Assembly: GCF_902459565.1 (NCBI RefSeq)
Contig: NZ_CABPSN010000004.1
Span: forward strand, 62,001-126,000
From: Pandoraea aquatica
Lineage (GTDB): Bacteria; Pseudomonadota; Gammaproteobacteria; Burkholderiales; Burkholderiaceae
DNA: 64,000 nucleotides
Reading direction: 5' to 3'
Position numbers and translations under genes: made by a program. Every line of letters begins with the position of its first letter. Position 1 is the first letter of the stretch. The notes under the pieces were generated by a model, which saw only the letters and a list, made by a program, of their open reading frames with translations, did no database searches and was not told the DNA's origin. Positions 44,785-52,905 of this stretch are shown piece by piece.

Positions 44785-44927
44785 GGGCTGGAAAGAGTAC
44801 GCAGGAATGCTGTAGATAGCGATAAAATCGGACATTCCTTCTGCGCTTCGGCCAGACGGCAGCGCGCCGTGGAGCGACACGGCGTTCCTCGCGTACTCTT
44901 TTTTGTTTCCCACGCCGAGTCACAACG

Positions 44928-45809
44928 ATGACCAAAGACGAACTGGAAAAGGCCATCTCGATGCGTTTCCAGGAGATGCCGCCGAAGCTTCGTCAGGCGG
45001 CCCGGTATGTGCTCGATTCCCCGAAGGAAGTCGCGTTGCAGTCCATGCGTACCGTCGCGGCGCGCGCGCAACTGCAACCGGCGTCGATGCTGCGTCTCGC
45101 GCGGGAGCTGGGGTTTTCGAATTACGAGGATTTTCGTTCCGTCTATATCGACTGGCTCTCGGCCGGCCCGTCCAGCCCGTCGGGGCTGCTGGAGCGTGCG
45201 GAACAGGTGCGCGAGCATTCGCGTGCTTCGGGCGACGACCGGATGCTGGCCGAGTCGCTGGCCAATGAATACGGGAATCTCGAAGCGACGCTGTCAAAGC
45301 GCAACGAGAAGGCCTTCCACGAGGCGGTCAATCTGCTGCGGGGTGCCAGCCGCATCTACGTGCTGGGTCTGCGCAGTCTTTACCCGCCCGCGTTCTACCT
45401 GCACTACGTGCTGTCAACCTTTCAGGACAACGTCACGCTGATCTCAGGCGAGGGCGGGGCGCTGATCGACGACATGCGACGCATCGGCAAGACCGATGTT
45501 CTGCTGTGCTTCACAGCGCGTCCGTACACCGTGGCAAGCGTGGAGACCACCCGGTTCGCACGCCAACGCGGGGCGACGGTTATCGCGGTGAGCGACAGTG
45601 CGCTGTCGCCCGTCGCAACACAGGCGCAAACGTGCATCGTGGCACCGAATACGAGCCTGTCGCTGTTCCCGTCGATTCTGCCTGCGCTCGCCGTGGCGCA
45701 GACCCTCGCGCAGTTGCTCATCGCCCACGGCGGCGAAGAGACGCTGGCCGAAGTGGCAAACAGCGCCGCGCAACTGCACGAATTCAACATCTACACGGCC
45801 GACGACTGA
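44928..45809 (+). CDS. MurR/RpiR-family transcriptional regulator
   Basis: A 293-residue regulator with an N-terminal RpiR helix-turn-helix (about 1-75: FQEMPPKLRQAARYVLDSPKEVALQSMRTVAARAQLQPASMLRLARELGFSNYEDFR) and a C-terminal SIS domain (about 130-260), normally a phosphosugar sensor. Its 3' end overlaps the 3' end of the GabP-like permease gene by 19 bases on the other strand. The convergent permease and aminotransferase genes are the likely targets, and a 20-base palindrome upstream of the aminotransferase is a candidate operator. Confidence 0.87.
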   Translation: MTKDELEKAISMRFQEMPPKLRQAARYVLDSPKEVALQSMRTVAARAQLQPASMLRLARELGFSNYEDFRSVYIDWLSAGPSSPSGLLERAEQVREHSRASGDDRMLAESLANEYGNLEATLSKRNEKAFHEAVNLLRGASRIYVLGLRSLYPPAFYLHYVLSTFQDNVTLISGEGGALIDDMRRIGKTDVLLCFTARPYTVASVETTRFARQRGATVIAVSDSALSPVATQAQTCIVAPNTSLSLFPSILPALAVAQTLAQLLIAHGGEETLAEVANSAAQLHEFNIYTADD

Positions 45810-47194
45810 GCGCTCTGAGCGTTCTTGATCAGCCCGAAGTTCGGGCGTCGGCGCAGCACGAAGTACAGCCCCACGATCATCACCGCCGTCGCGACCATAA
45901 ACCAGAACTGGAAGCGCGAATCCGGATTGAACGCCTGAGAGAGCAACACGGCCACCAGCGTGAGGAAGGCAATCGCGTTCGAGTACGGGTAGAACCACGC
46001 CTTGAAGCTCGATGCTTCCTGCTGCTGTGTCGGCTGACGTGCCATTTTGCGACGCATGACGAAGTGGGCCACGATGATGAAGATCCACACGGTCATGACG
46101 AACGCGCCGCTGCTCTTCGCGAGCATGAGGAACAGATCACCGCCGCTCACGAAGTGCACCGCCAGAATGCCCAGACAGATCGCGAAGCTGAAAGCCAGCG
46201 CGTTGATCGGCACGCCGCGCGCGTTGGTGCGGGCGAACATCGGCGGCGCATAACCGCGCTGGCTCAGCGAGTACAGCATGCGCGAGTTGGAGAACAGGAA
46301 GGAGTTCATCACCGACATGAAGGAGACGAACAGCACGGCCTTCATCGCCAGCGCAGCGTTCGGGAACCCGGCCATGCTGAAGAGCGAGACGTACGGTGAC
46401 GCGAGGTTGGCCTTGTCCGTCCACGGCAGGCACAGGATGATGATCGACACCGAGCCGATATAGAACACCAGCACGCGGAAGATCACACTGCGAATCGCGC
46501 GCACCACGTTTTGGCGCGGATTCTCCGACTCTCCGGCCGCCACAGCAGCGATCTCGCTGCCACCCAGCGAGAAGATCACGACCATGATGCCCGCGATAAC
46601 TGGCGAGATGCCGTTCGGCATGAAGCCGCCGTTGCCCGTGAGGTTGACGAAGCCCGGCGCGGGAATCTTCGCCTGGAAACCGAACAGGATCGACAGGCCG
46701 AACAGCATGAAGATCACGATGGTGGCGACCTTGGCGAACGAAAGCCAGTACTCTGCTTCGCCGAACGAGCGCACCGAGTAGGCGTTGCTCACGATCAGCG
46801 TCATGAGCATGATGACCGCGCCGCCCCAGACCGGCAGCCAGGGCAGAAACTCGTTGAGAATCGCGCCGAGCAGGATCGCCTCGATGGTGATCGTCATGAG
46901 CGACTTGAACCAGTACAGCCAGCCGACGGCGAAGCCCGCCCACTCGCCAAGATACGTGCTGGCGTAAGTCGAGAACGAGCCTGCATCAGGGTTACGCGAG
47001 GCCATCTCGCCGAGCATGAACATCACGAACGTGACGATCAGGCCGCCGACAAGATAGGAGAGGATGGCCGCCGGGCCGGCGGTGGCGATGATGGCGCCCG
47101 AGCCGACGAACAGGCCGGCACCGATCACACCACCCAAGGCAATCATGGTGATGTGTCGCTGTTTGAGGCTTTGACTCAGCGAGTTCTGCTGCAT
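45791..47194 (-). CDS. APC-family amino acid permease (GabP-like)
   Basis: A 467-residue transporter with about 12 membrane helices. Length and the N-terminal LKQRHITMIALGGVIGAGLFVGSGAIIATAGPA fit the GABA permease GabP of E. coli (466 residues) and its relatives in the amino acid transporter group. The conserved SLGGSEIAAVAAGESENPRQNV region is at about 230-250. ATG 47194 is used; an upstream in-frame start at 47287 lacks support. It lies 113 bases after the class III aminotransferase gene on the same strand, which suggests uptake and transamination of GABA, beta-alanine or a related omega-amino acid. Confidence 0.87.
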   Translation of the reverse strand: MQQNSLSQSLKQRHITMIALGGVIGAGLFVGSGAIIATAGPAAILSYLVGGLIVTFVMFMLGEMASRNPDAGSFSTYASTYLGEWAGFAVGWLYWFKSLMTITIEAILLGAILNEFLPWLPVWGGAVIMLMTLIVSNAYSVRSFGEAEYWLSFAKVATIVIFMLFGLSILFGFQAKIPAPGFVNLTGNGGFMPNGISPVIAGIMVVIFSLGGSEIAAVAAGESENPRQNVVRAIRSVIFRVLVFYIGSVSIIILCLPWTDKANLASPYVSLFSMAGFPNAALAMKAVLFVSFMSVMNSFLFSNSRMLYSLSQRGYAPPMFARTNARGVPINALAFSFAICLGILAVHFVSGGDLFLMLAKSSGAFVMTVWIFIIVAHFVMRRKMARQPTQQQEASSFKAWFYPYSNAIAFLTLVAVLLSQAFNPDSRFQFWFMVATAVMIVGLYFVLRRRPNFGLIKNAQSAQSSAV

Positions 47195-47307
47195 GGTCGA
47201 ATTCCCTGTTGTGTAAGGTTTATGGGATGACAGCGCTGGCAACGACATGACCGGGGCACCGATGTCTCCGTAGGTGCCTCGTGTCACTTATGTCGCGCGG
47301 GGGGATG

Positions 47308-48663
47308 TCAGCGCAGCGCGGGGGCGATGGCCGCCTGGATGGCACCGTCGAGACGGTCGACGACCTGATCGATCTCCGCCTCACTGATGACGAAAGGCGG
47401 CGCGAGCATGATGTGATCGCCTTGCTTGCCGTCGATGGTGCCGCCCGCCGGATAGCAGGCGAGCCCGCGTGCCATCGCTTCACGCTTCACCGCCGTGTGG
47501 ACCGAGAAGCGCGGGTCGAACGGCGTCTTCGAGGCACGATCGGCCACCAGCTCGATACCGGCGAACAGGCCACGGCCCCGCACGTCGCCGATGTACGGGT
47601 TCTGAGCGAAGCGATCGTTCAACTGATCCATGAGGTACTGACCGCGTGCCCGTACCTGTGCGAGCAGACCGTCGCGCTCGATGACCTGTTGCACGGCCAG
47701 TGCGGCAGCACACGCGGTCGGGTGAGCGAGGTAGGTGTGGCCATGGTGGAAGAAGCCACTGCCGGCGCTCATCGTCTCGACGATGCGCTTGCTCGCGAGT
47801 ACCGCACCGATCGGCTGATAGCCGCCACCGAGGCCCTTCGCGATGGTCTGGATGTCCGGCGCAACGCCTTCCTGTTCCCAGGCGTGCAGCGTGCCGCTGC
47901 GGCCCATGCCGCACATCACTTCGTCGAGAATCAGCAGAATGCCGTAGCGGTCGCACACTTCACGTATCGCCTTGAAATACCCGGCCACCGGTGTGATCAC
48001 GCCGGCGGTGGCCCCGCCAATCGTCTCGGCGACGAAGGCGATGATCGAATCGGCACCCTGTTCGAGAATCGTGGCTTCCAGTTCGCGGGCCAGACGCTGA
48101 CCGTATTCCACCTCGGTTTCCTGATCGCGTTGGTCGCGGTAGGCGTAGCACGGCGAGACGTGCGTGACGTCGATCAGCAGCGGCTCGAACTGCGCGCGTC
48201 GCCAGCGGTTGCCGCCGATGGCCAGTGCGCCGAGCGTGTTGCCGTGATAGCTCTGACGGCGCGCAATGAAGCGGCGGCGCTGCGGCTGACCGATTTCGAC
48301 GAAGTACTGACGCGCCATCTTGAGCGCGGCTTCCACGGCCTCCGAGCCACCGCTCACGTAATACACGTGGCTCAGGCCTGAGTCGACGGGGGTATTGCGG
48401 ATCAGGTTATCGGCAAGCGCCTCGGCGACTTCCGAGCTGAAGAAGCCGGTGTGCGCGTAGGCGAGCTTGTCGATTTGCGCGTGCATGGCGGCGATGACGT
48501 CGGGATGGCCATGGCCGAGGCAGGAGACGGCGGCACCACCGGAGGCGTCGATGTACTCGCGACCTTCGGCGTCCTTGAGATAGACGCCCTGACCGCCGAC
48601 CGCGATGGGGGGCTGGTTGCGCAGGTGACGATGGAAGACGTGACTGGAAGAAGCTTGACTCAT
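47308..48663 (-). CDS. Class III aminotransferase (omega-amino acid type)
   Basis: A 451-residue PLP-dependent aminotransferase of the acetylornithine/GABA/omega-amino acid group. Visible blocks: YIDASGGAAVSCLGHGHPDV, YYVSGGSEAVEAALKMARQY, the cofactor aspartate in LLILDEVMCGMGRSG, and the PLP lysine in TIAKGLGGGYQPIGAVLAS. ATG 48663 is chosen since the family region begins there. It is upstream of and probably co-transcribed with the GabP-like gene; the pair could degrade GABA or a similar amine. The branch is close to the proteins often annotated as aspartate aminotransferase family. Exact substrate unknown. Confidence 0.87.
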   Translation of the reverse strand: MSQASSSHVFHRHLRNQPPIAVGGQGVYLKDAEGREYIDASGGAAVSCLGHGHPDVIAAMHAQIDKLAYAHTGFFSSEVAEALADNLIRNTPVDSGLSHVYYVSGGSEAVEAALKMARQYFVEIGQPQRRRFIARRQSYHGNTLGALAIGGNRWRRAQFEPLLIDVTHVSPCYAYRDQRDQETEVEYGQRLARELEATILEQGADSIIAFVAETIGGATAGVITPVAGYFKAIREVCDRYGILLILDEVMCGMGRSGTLHAWEQEGVAPDIQTIAKGLGGGYQPIGAVLASKRIVETMSAGSGFFHHGHTYLAHPTACAAALAVQQVIERDGLLAQVRARGQYLMDQLNDRFAQNPYIGDVRGRGLFAGIELVADRASKTPFDPRFSVHTAVKREAMARGLACYPAGGTIDGKQGDHIMLAPPFVISEAEIDQVVDRLDGAIQAAIAPALR

Positions 48664-48732
48664 GATGTCGGGGGGCTCGGGGGCGGTAAGACGGTAGGGC
48701 GGAAAAACAGCTGAACGGAAAACTGAACATTG

Positions 48733-48752
48733 AATTGAACAATTGTTCAATT
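48733..48752. promoter_or_regulatory. 20-base perfect palindrome, candidate operator
   Basis: AATTGAACAATTGTTCAATT is a perfect palindrome starting 70 bases upstream of the aminotransferase ATG, in an AT-rich promoter region. TGAAC-like half sites also lie just beside it (TGAACA at 48724-48729). The convergent RpiR regulator is the obvious candidate to bind it. Confidence 0.6.
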
Positions 48753-48860
48753 TTTGAAAGCGTATAGCACATGTGTTTATTTTTTGATGCGTGAAAACCC
48801 TGACGTTCCGAGTGCCCCGTCTCAGCTGACGAAGACATGGGGCAAGCGGCGACGAATATG

Positions 48861-48883
48861 AAAAAACCCGCCGAAGCGGGTTT
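48861..48883 (-). terminator. Rho-independent terminator of the LysE-type gene
   Basis: On the minus strand, AAACCCGC-TTCG-GCGGGTTT is followed by more T. This is a textbook hairpin with a tetraloop and U tract. It ends the gene at 48911-49558. Confidence 0.85.
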
Positions 48884-48910
48884 GGGGGGGGGCGAGCGAG
48901 GAGGGGGCGG

Positions 48911-49558
48911 TTACTTCGACGTGCCGTTGGACGTTGCCAGCGCCGCGATGCCCAGCCCCATGTACAGCAGGCCCGCGATGTACTTGCCGATCCCCGGCTT
49001 CTTGCTGCGGTTGGCGAGCGCGCGGCCGATGGTACGCGCGAGGGCGGCGTAGGTCGTGTCGCTCATCCCGCCCACGAGGACCAGCAACAGGCCCAGCGTG
49101 ACGATTTGCAGCGGCACATGACCGAGCGACGGCGTGACGAACTGCGGCAGAAACGCCGCGATGAAGAGGCCTGTCTTGGGGTTGAGCAGATTGACCAGGA
49201 AGCCCTTTTTGATCGTCTCGCCGAGTGCGCGGGATTGCGATTGCGGCGCGGCAGTCGTCCCCGAGGCCGACGGCTTGCTGCGAATGACCTTGATGCCCAG
49301 ATACACGAGGTAGCCGGCACCCAGCAACTTGATGGCATTGAACAGCCACGGCGACGCCATCAGCAGTGCCGTGAGACCGGCGGCGGCGAAGCTCACGTGC
49401 ACGAGCGTGGCGAGCATCACACCGAAGCAGGACGCGAGACCGAAGCGAAAGCCCTGACTGGCGCTCGTCGTCGAAATGTAAATGGTCGTCGGACCGGGAA
49501 TCGCCACCATGATGAGCACGGTGGCGAGAAAGAAGGGCAGTACGTGAAGGTCGATCAT
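48911..49558 (-). CDS. LysE/RhtB-family amino acid exporter
   Basis: A 215-residue inner-membrane exporter with about six helices. The family signature appears at IPGPTTIYISTTSASQGFRFGL (about 20-41), and FLVNLLNPKTGLFIAAFLPQF is at about 115-135. The start at ATG 49558 begins with MIDLHVLPFFLATVL, the usual short N-terminus. The gene is single, with its own terminator. Substrate unknown. It is more distant from the family member at 21273 than a recent duplicate would be. Confidence 0.86.
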   Translation of the reverse strand: MIDLHVLPFFLATVLIMVAIPGPTTIYISTTSASQGFRFGLASCFGVMLATLVHVSFAAAGLTALLMASPWLFNAIKLLGAGYLVYLGIKVIRSKPSASGTTAAPQSQSRALGETIKKGFLVNLLNPKTGLFIAAFLPQFVTPSLGHVPLQIVTLGLLLVLVGGMSDTTYAALARTIGRALANRSKKPGIGKYIAGLLYMGLGIAALATSNGTSK

Positions 49559-49772
49559 GCCGGAACACACAAGACGGATAGGAGGGCATCGTAACACCGG
49601 GCACGGCGTCGGATCAGACATGCGTGAGCGTTTTCGGACGAATGCTCAACTCTCAAGTGCCATCGCAACGCAACGTTGAATGTCAGGGGGCCGTGTACGC
49701 CCGTTCCTCGCACCTCCGGCGGCAGGAATCGGGATACAGTGGCCGGGCATCTCACCCCCCAACTTCATCGCC

Positions 49773-50645
49773 ATGAAAATCATCGAATCGTCGCTCAAAC
49801 CGTTACTGGCCATGGTGGGCGTAGTCGCCGCCGCGGCCGCCCTGCAAGCTGCGCCATCCATGGCCGCCGAGCTATGGCAGACGTTGCCGCCGACCCCGGC
49901 TCCGGCCAAGTTCGATCGCACAGGCTTCGCCAACGTGAACGGCATTCGTCTGTATAACGCCGAGGTCGGCAAGGGTAGCCCGGTGCTGCTGCTGCACGGC
50001 GGTCTGGCGAACTCGGACTATCTCGCCAAACAGGTCGAAGCGCTCAAGGCGCATCACCTCGTGATCGCCGTCGATACGCGCGGGCACGGGCGCAGCACGC
50101 GCGACGACCGTCCGTACGGTTATGACCTGATGGCCGACGACGTCATCGCGCTGCTCGATCAACTGCACATCAAGAAGGCCGATGTCGTGGGCTGGAGCGA
50201 TGGCGCTATTCAGGGCATCGACCTCGCGATCCGCTATCCGGACCGTGTGGGCAAGATCGTGGCGTTCGGTGTGAACACCAACACCGACGGTCTCAAGCCC
50301 GACTTCGACAAGAACCCGGTGTTCGCCGAGTTCATCAAGCGCGCGGCCAATGACTACGCAAAGCTCTCGTCCACGCCGAAGGAGTACGACGCGTTCCTGA
50401 ACCAGATCGGCAAGATGTGGGAAGGGCAGCCCAACTGGACCGACACCCAGTTGAAGACGATCAAATCGAAGGTGCTGATCCTCGACGGCGAGCATGACGA
50501 AGGTATCAAGCTCGAACACAACATCTACATGGCGCACACGATCCCGGGCGCGCAACTGATGATCCTGCCGGGCGTGAGCCACTTCGCCTTCATCCAGGAT
50601 CCGAAGATGTTCAACTTCGCGATCACGCATTTCCTCGATCACTGA
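49773..50645 (+). CDS. Secreted alpha/beta hydrolase
   Basis: A 290-residue alpha/beta-fold hydrolase with an N-terminal signal peptide (hydrophobic 10-27, cleavage near PSMAA-E at 32). The nucleophile is S142 (GWSDGA), the oxyanion region is LLHGGLANSDY, and the acid and base are in DGEHDEGI and GVSHFAF. It is therefore a periplasmic or exported esterase-like enzyme. ATG 49773 is preferred over upstream in-frame starts, because the signal peptide begins there. A strong hairpin follows at 50662. Substrate unknown. Confidence 0.83.
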   Translation: MKIIESSLKPLLAMVGVVAAAAALQAAPSMAAELWQTLPPTPAPAKFDRTGFANVNGIRLYNAEVGKGSPVLLLHGGLANSDYLAKQVEALKAHHLVIAVDTRGHGRSTRDDRPYGYDLMADDVIALLDQLHIKKADVVGWSDGAIQGIDLAIRYPDRVGKIVAFGVNTNTDGLKPDFDKNPVFAEFIKRAANDYAKLSSTPKEYDAFLNQIGKMWEGQPNWTDTQLKTIKSKVLILDGEHDEGIKLEHNIYMAHTIPGAQLMILPGVSHFAFIQDPKMFNFAITHFLDH

Positions 50646-50661
50646 GGCAATGGTCTAGCAG

Positions 50662-50690
50662 GAGGCGGAGCGCTCGGCTCCGCCTCATCG
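50662..50690 (+). terminator. Hairpin terminator after the hydrolase gene
   Basis: Ten-base arms GAGGCGGAGC (50662-50671) and GCTCCGCCTC (50677-50686) with a five-base loop lie 16 bases after the stop. The following ATCGTTTACC is only weakly T-rich, so termination may be partial. Confidence 0.6.
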
Positions 50691-50727
50691 TTTACCCGCA
50701 AACTCCCCCATCCCACAGCTTTTGTCG

Positions 50728-50761
50728 TTGACCGGCAAATTGTTTTTTGCTGGTATACCAG
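50728..50761 (+). promoter_or_regulatory. Promoter and overlapping GntR operator CTGGTATACCAG
   Basis: TTGACC (50728-50733) is a fair -35 box, and GGTATA (50752-50757) could be the -10. The palindrome CTGGTATACCAG (50750-50761) covers the -10 and carries the core TGGTATACCA also seen at 13041. It ends two bases before the GntR ATG at 50764, so the gene is probably self-repressed. No Shine-Dalgarno is present between them. Confidence 0.5.
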
Positions 50762-50763
50762 TT

Positions 50764-51510
50764 ATGAACCAGACCCAACGCACCCCGGCCCTGAGCGAAT
50801 CGGCTTACAGCGCCATTCGCAATCTGATCGTTTCCGGCGAAATCCGCGCGGGCGAGGCGCTGTCCGAGCGCGCGCTCTCGGAGCGTTTCGGCATCAGCCG
50901 TACGCCCGTGCGCGAAGCGATTCGCGCGCTCGCCAACGACGGCCTGCTGGAGATCGTGCCCATGCGCGGCACCTTCGTGCGTCAGTTGTCGGTGCGGGAT
51001 CTGAGCGAAATTCACGAAGTGCGGCTGGCCCTCGAAGGCATGGCGGCATGGCTGGCGGCGCAAAAAGGCGTGACGCCGGCGCTGGAAGAGGTCGCCGTGC
51101 GCCTGCGCGCGCTCGACGCACAGGGGATCGACGGCATCGAACTCGACGTCGACATCACCCAGCGCGTGGGCTGGCAGTTCCACGAAGCGATGTTCGCGGC
51201 GGCCGACAACGTGCGACTCACCGAGACCTATCACGCGTTGCGCACCCAGAACGGTCTGGCGCTGCAACGCATTCCGCATTACGACGCCGAGCGCACCCGC
51301 ACCGCCGTTCGCGAACACCTCGCGATCTTCGATGCCATCGCCGCCGGGCGTCCCGAGGAGGCTCAGCGTCATGTCTGGGACCACCTCACGCACGCCATGC
51401 AGGCTCGCCTGCAGGCGCTCGTTCCTCCTGCGGCGCCGTCGGCGGTGGCCGTCGGGCTGTCAGCGGGGGCACCCACCGCGACACCCGCAAGCAAAAGCCG
51501 CAAGCGCTGA
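50764..51510 (+). CDS. GntR/FadR-family transcriptional regulator
   Basis: A 248-residue FCD-type GntR regulator: winged helix at about 12-80 (YSAIRNLIVSGEIRAGEALSE, FGISRTPVREAIRALANDGL) and helical FCD domain to about 220, ending in an Ala/Pro-rich basic tail. The start at 50764 follows a palindromic operator and has no ribosome binding site, suggesting a leaderless or nearly leaderless mRNA. The symporter and threonine aldolase genes follow on the same strand, so this regulator likely heads and controls a small catabolic unit. Confidence 0.83.
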   Translation: MNQTQRTPALSESAYSAIRNLIVSGEIRAGEALSERALSERFGISRTPVREAIRALANDGLLEIVPMRGTFVRQLSVRDLSEIHEVRLALEGMAAWLAAQKGVTPALEEVAVRLRALDAQGIDGIELDVDITQRVGWQFHEAMFAAADNVRLTETYHALRTQNGLALQRIPHYDAERTRTAVREHLAIFDAIAAGRPEEAQRHVWDHLTHAMQARLQALVPPAAPSAVAVGLSAGAPTATPASKSRKR

Positions 51511-51582
51511 TCGCCCGGCAGCACGCGAGACCGTGCCAGTCAGGTGAGCCGCAATGCCACGTAATTTCCGGAGATAGTCGTC

Positions 51583-52905
51583 ATGTCGTCAAGCACTGCC
51601 AGCAAGAAGAAGCGCCTCCTTCCGTTACCCATTCAGATGTTGATCGGCCTGGCGCTGGGTATCGGCTGCGGTATGGTCGCCCCGGCGCTCGCCACGAAGC
51701 TCATGCCTGTAGGCACCGCCTTCGTGCAGGCCGTGAAGATGATCGTCGTGCCCCTCGTCTTCACGGCGATCACGCTCGGCATCTACCAGATGGGACACAA
51801 CGCGCGCGCGCTCGGCCGCGTCTCCGCCATCAGCCTGATCTACTTCTTCATCGCGACGCTCGTCTCGATCGTGATCGGACTCGGCCTGAACGCGATCTTC
51901 CATCCGGGCCTCGGCGCGAATCTCGCGGCGGCACACGCGTCGGCCAAGCCGATTGCGGCGTCGGTGGACTGGACCAAGTTCTTCCTGGAAATGATTCCGT
52001 CGAACATCTTCGCAGCGATGAGCGGCAGCAATCTGCTGCCGGTGCTGGTCTTTGCCGTGCTGCTCGGACTGGCGCTGTCGTCCATCGGTGCGCGCGCGAA
52101 GCCGCTCGTCGGCGTGCTCGACGCGCTCATGGGGGCCGTGTTCAAGCTGACCGACTGGATCATTTCGCTCTCGCCGCTGGCGATCTTCGCGATCATCTCG
52201 TGGCTGTTCGCCACGCAGGGCATCGGCACGATTCTGGCGCTCGTGAAGCTCGTCGGCACGATGTACCTCGGCCTTGGTGTGCTGCTGGTGCTGTTCTGGA
52301 TTCTGCTCAAGGCCATCGGCGAAAAGCCGTGGGCGACGACGCGCGCCATCGGTGAGCCGGTGATTCTCGCGTTCGCCACGCGCTCGTCGGAGGCCACGCT
52401 GCCGCTGCACATGGAAAAGCTCATCGCGATGGGCGTGCCGAAGGCCATCGCATCGGTCGTGCTGCCGCTGGGCTACGCGTTCAATCGCGACGGCTCGATC
52501 ATGTACTTCGCGCTGGCCGTCGGCTTCCTGGCCGATGCCTACCACGTGCCGCTCGACATGCCGACGCTGCTCTCGATCGTGCTCGTCACCACGCTCGCCA
52601 GCAAGGGCAGCGCGAACGTGCCTTCGGGCGGTCTCGTGGCGATTGCGATGGTGCTCACGACCATCGGCGTGCCCATCGAGGCGCTCGCCATCATCGCCGG
52701 TGTCGATGCCTTCCTCGACATGGGCCGCACCGCCATCAACGTTTTCAGCAACACCGTGGCCATCAAGCTCGTCATGAAGCTCGCCGGTATTCCGTACGAA
52801 TCGCCCGAAGCCGTGCAAGCGGCGCTCGCCGCCGAGTCGGAGTCCGTGCAATCCGCGCGATCCGCGAGCGATGGCAGCCATGCCCACGGCCAGGAGTTCG
52901 CATGA
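51583..52905 (+). CDS. Dicarboxylate/amino acid:cation symporter (DAACS family)
   Basis: A 440-residue membrane transporter of the glutamate/aspartate/C4-dicarboxylate symporter family. The two hairpins and signature motifs are visible: the serine-rich AFATRSSEATLPLHM, the unwound helix GYAFNRDGSIMYF (NMDGT type, here NRDGS), ASKGSANVPSGG, and the substrate- and cation-binding helix DMGRTAINVFSN. The Arg in the last motif usually pairs with a side-chain carboxylate, which favours an acidic or polar amino acid or dicarboxylate. ATG 51583 is used. The end overlaps the threonine aldolase start by four bases, so import and cleavage are coupled. Confidence 0.88.
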   Translation: MSSSTASKKKRLLPLPIQMLIGLALGIGCGMVAPALATKLMPVGTAFVQAVKMIVVPLVFTAITLGIYQMGHNARALGRVSAISLIYFFIATLVSIVIGLGLNAIFHPGLGANLAAAHASAKPIAASVDWTKFFLEMIPSNIFAAMSGSNLLPVLVFAVLLGLALSSIGARAKPLVGVLDALMGAVFKLTDWIISLSPLAIFAIISWLFATQGIGTILALVKLVGTMYLGLGVLLVLFWILLKAIGEKPWATTRAIGEPVILAFATRSSEATLPLHMEKLIAMGVPKAIASVVLPLGYAFNRDGSIMYFALAVGFLADAYHVPLDMPTLLSIVLVTTLASKGSANVPSGGLVAIAMVLTTIGVPIEALAIIAGVDAFLDMGRTAINVFSNTVAIKLVMKLAGIPYESPEAVQAALAAESESVQSARSASDGSHAHGQEFA

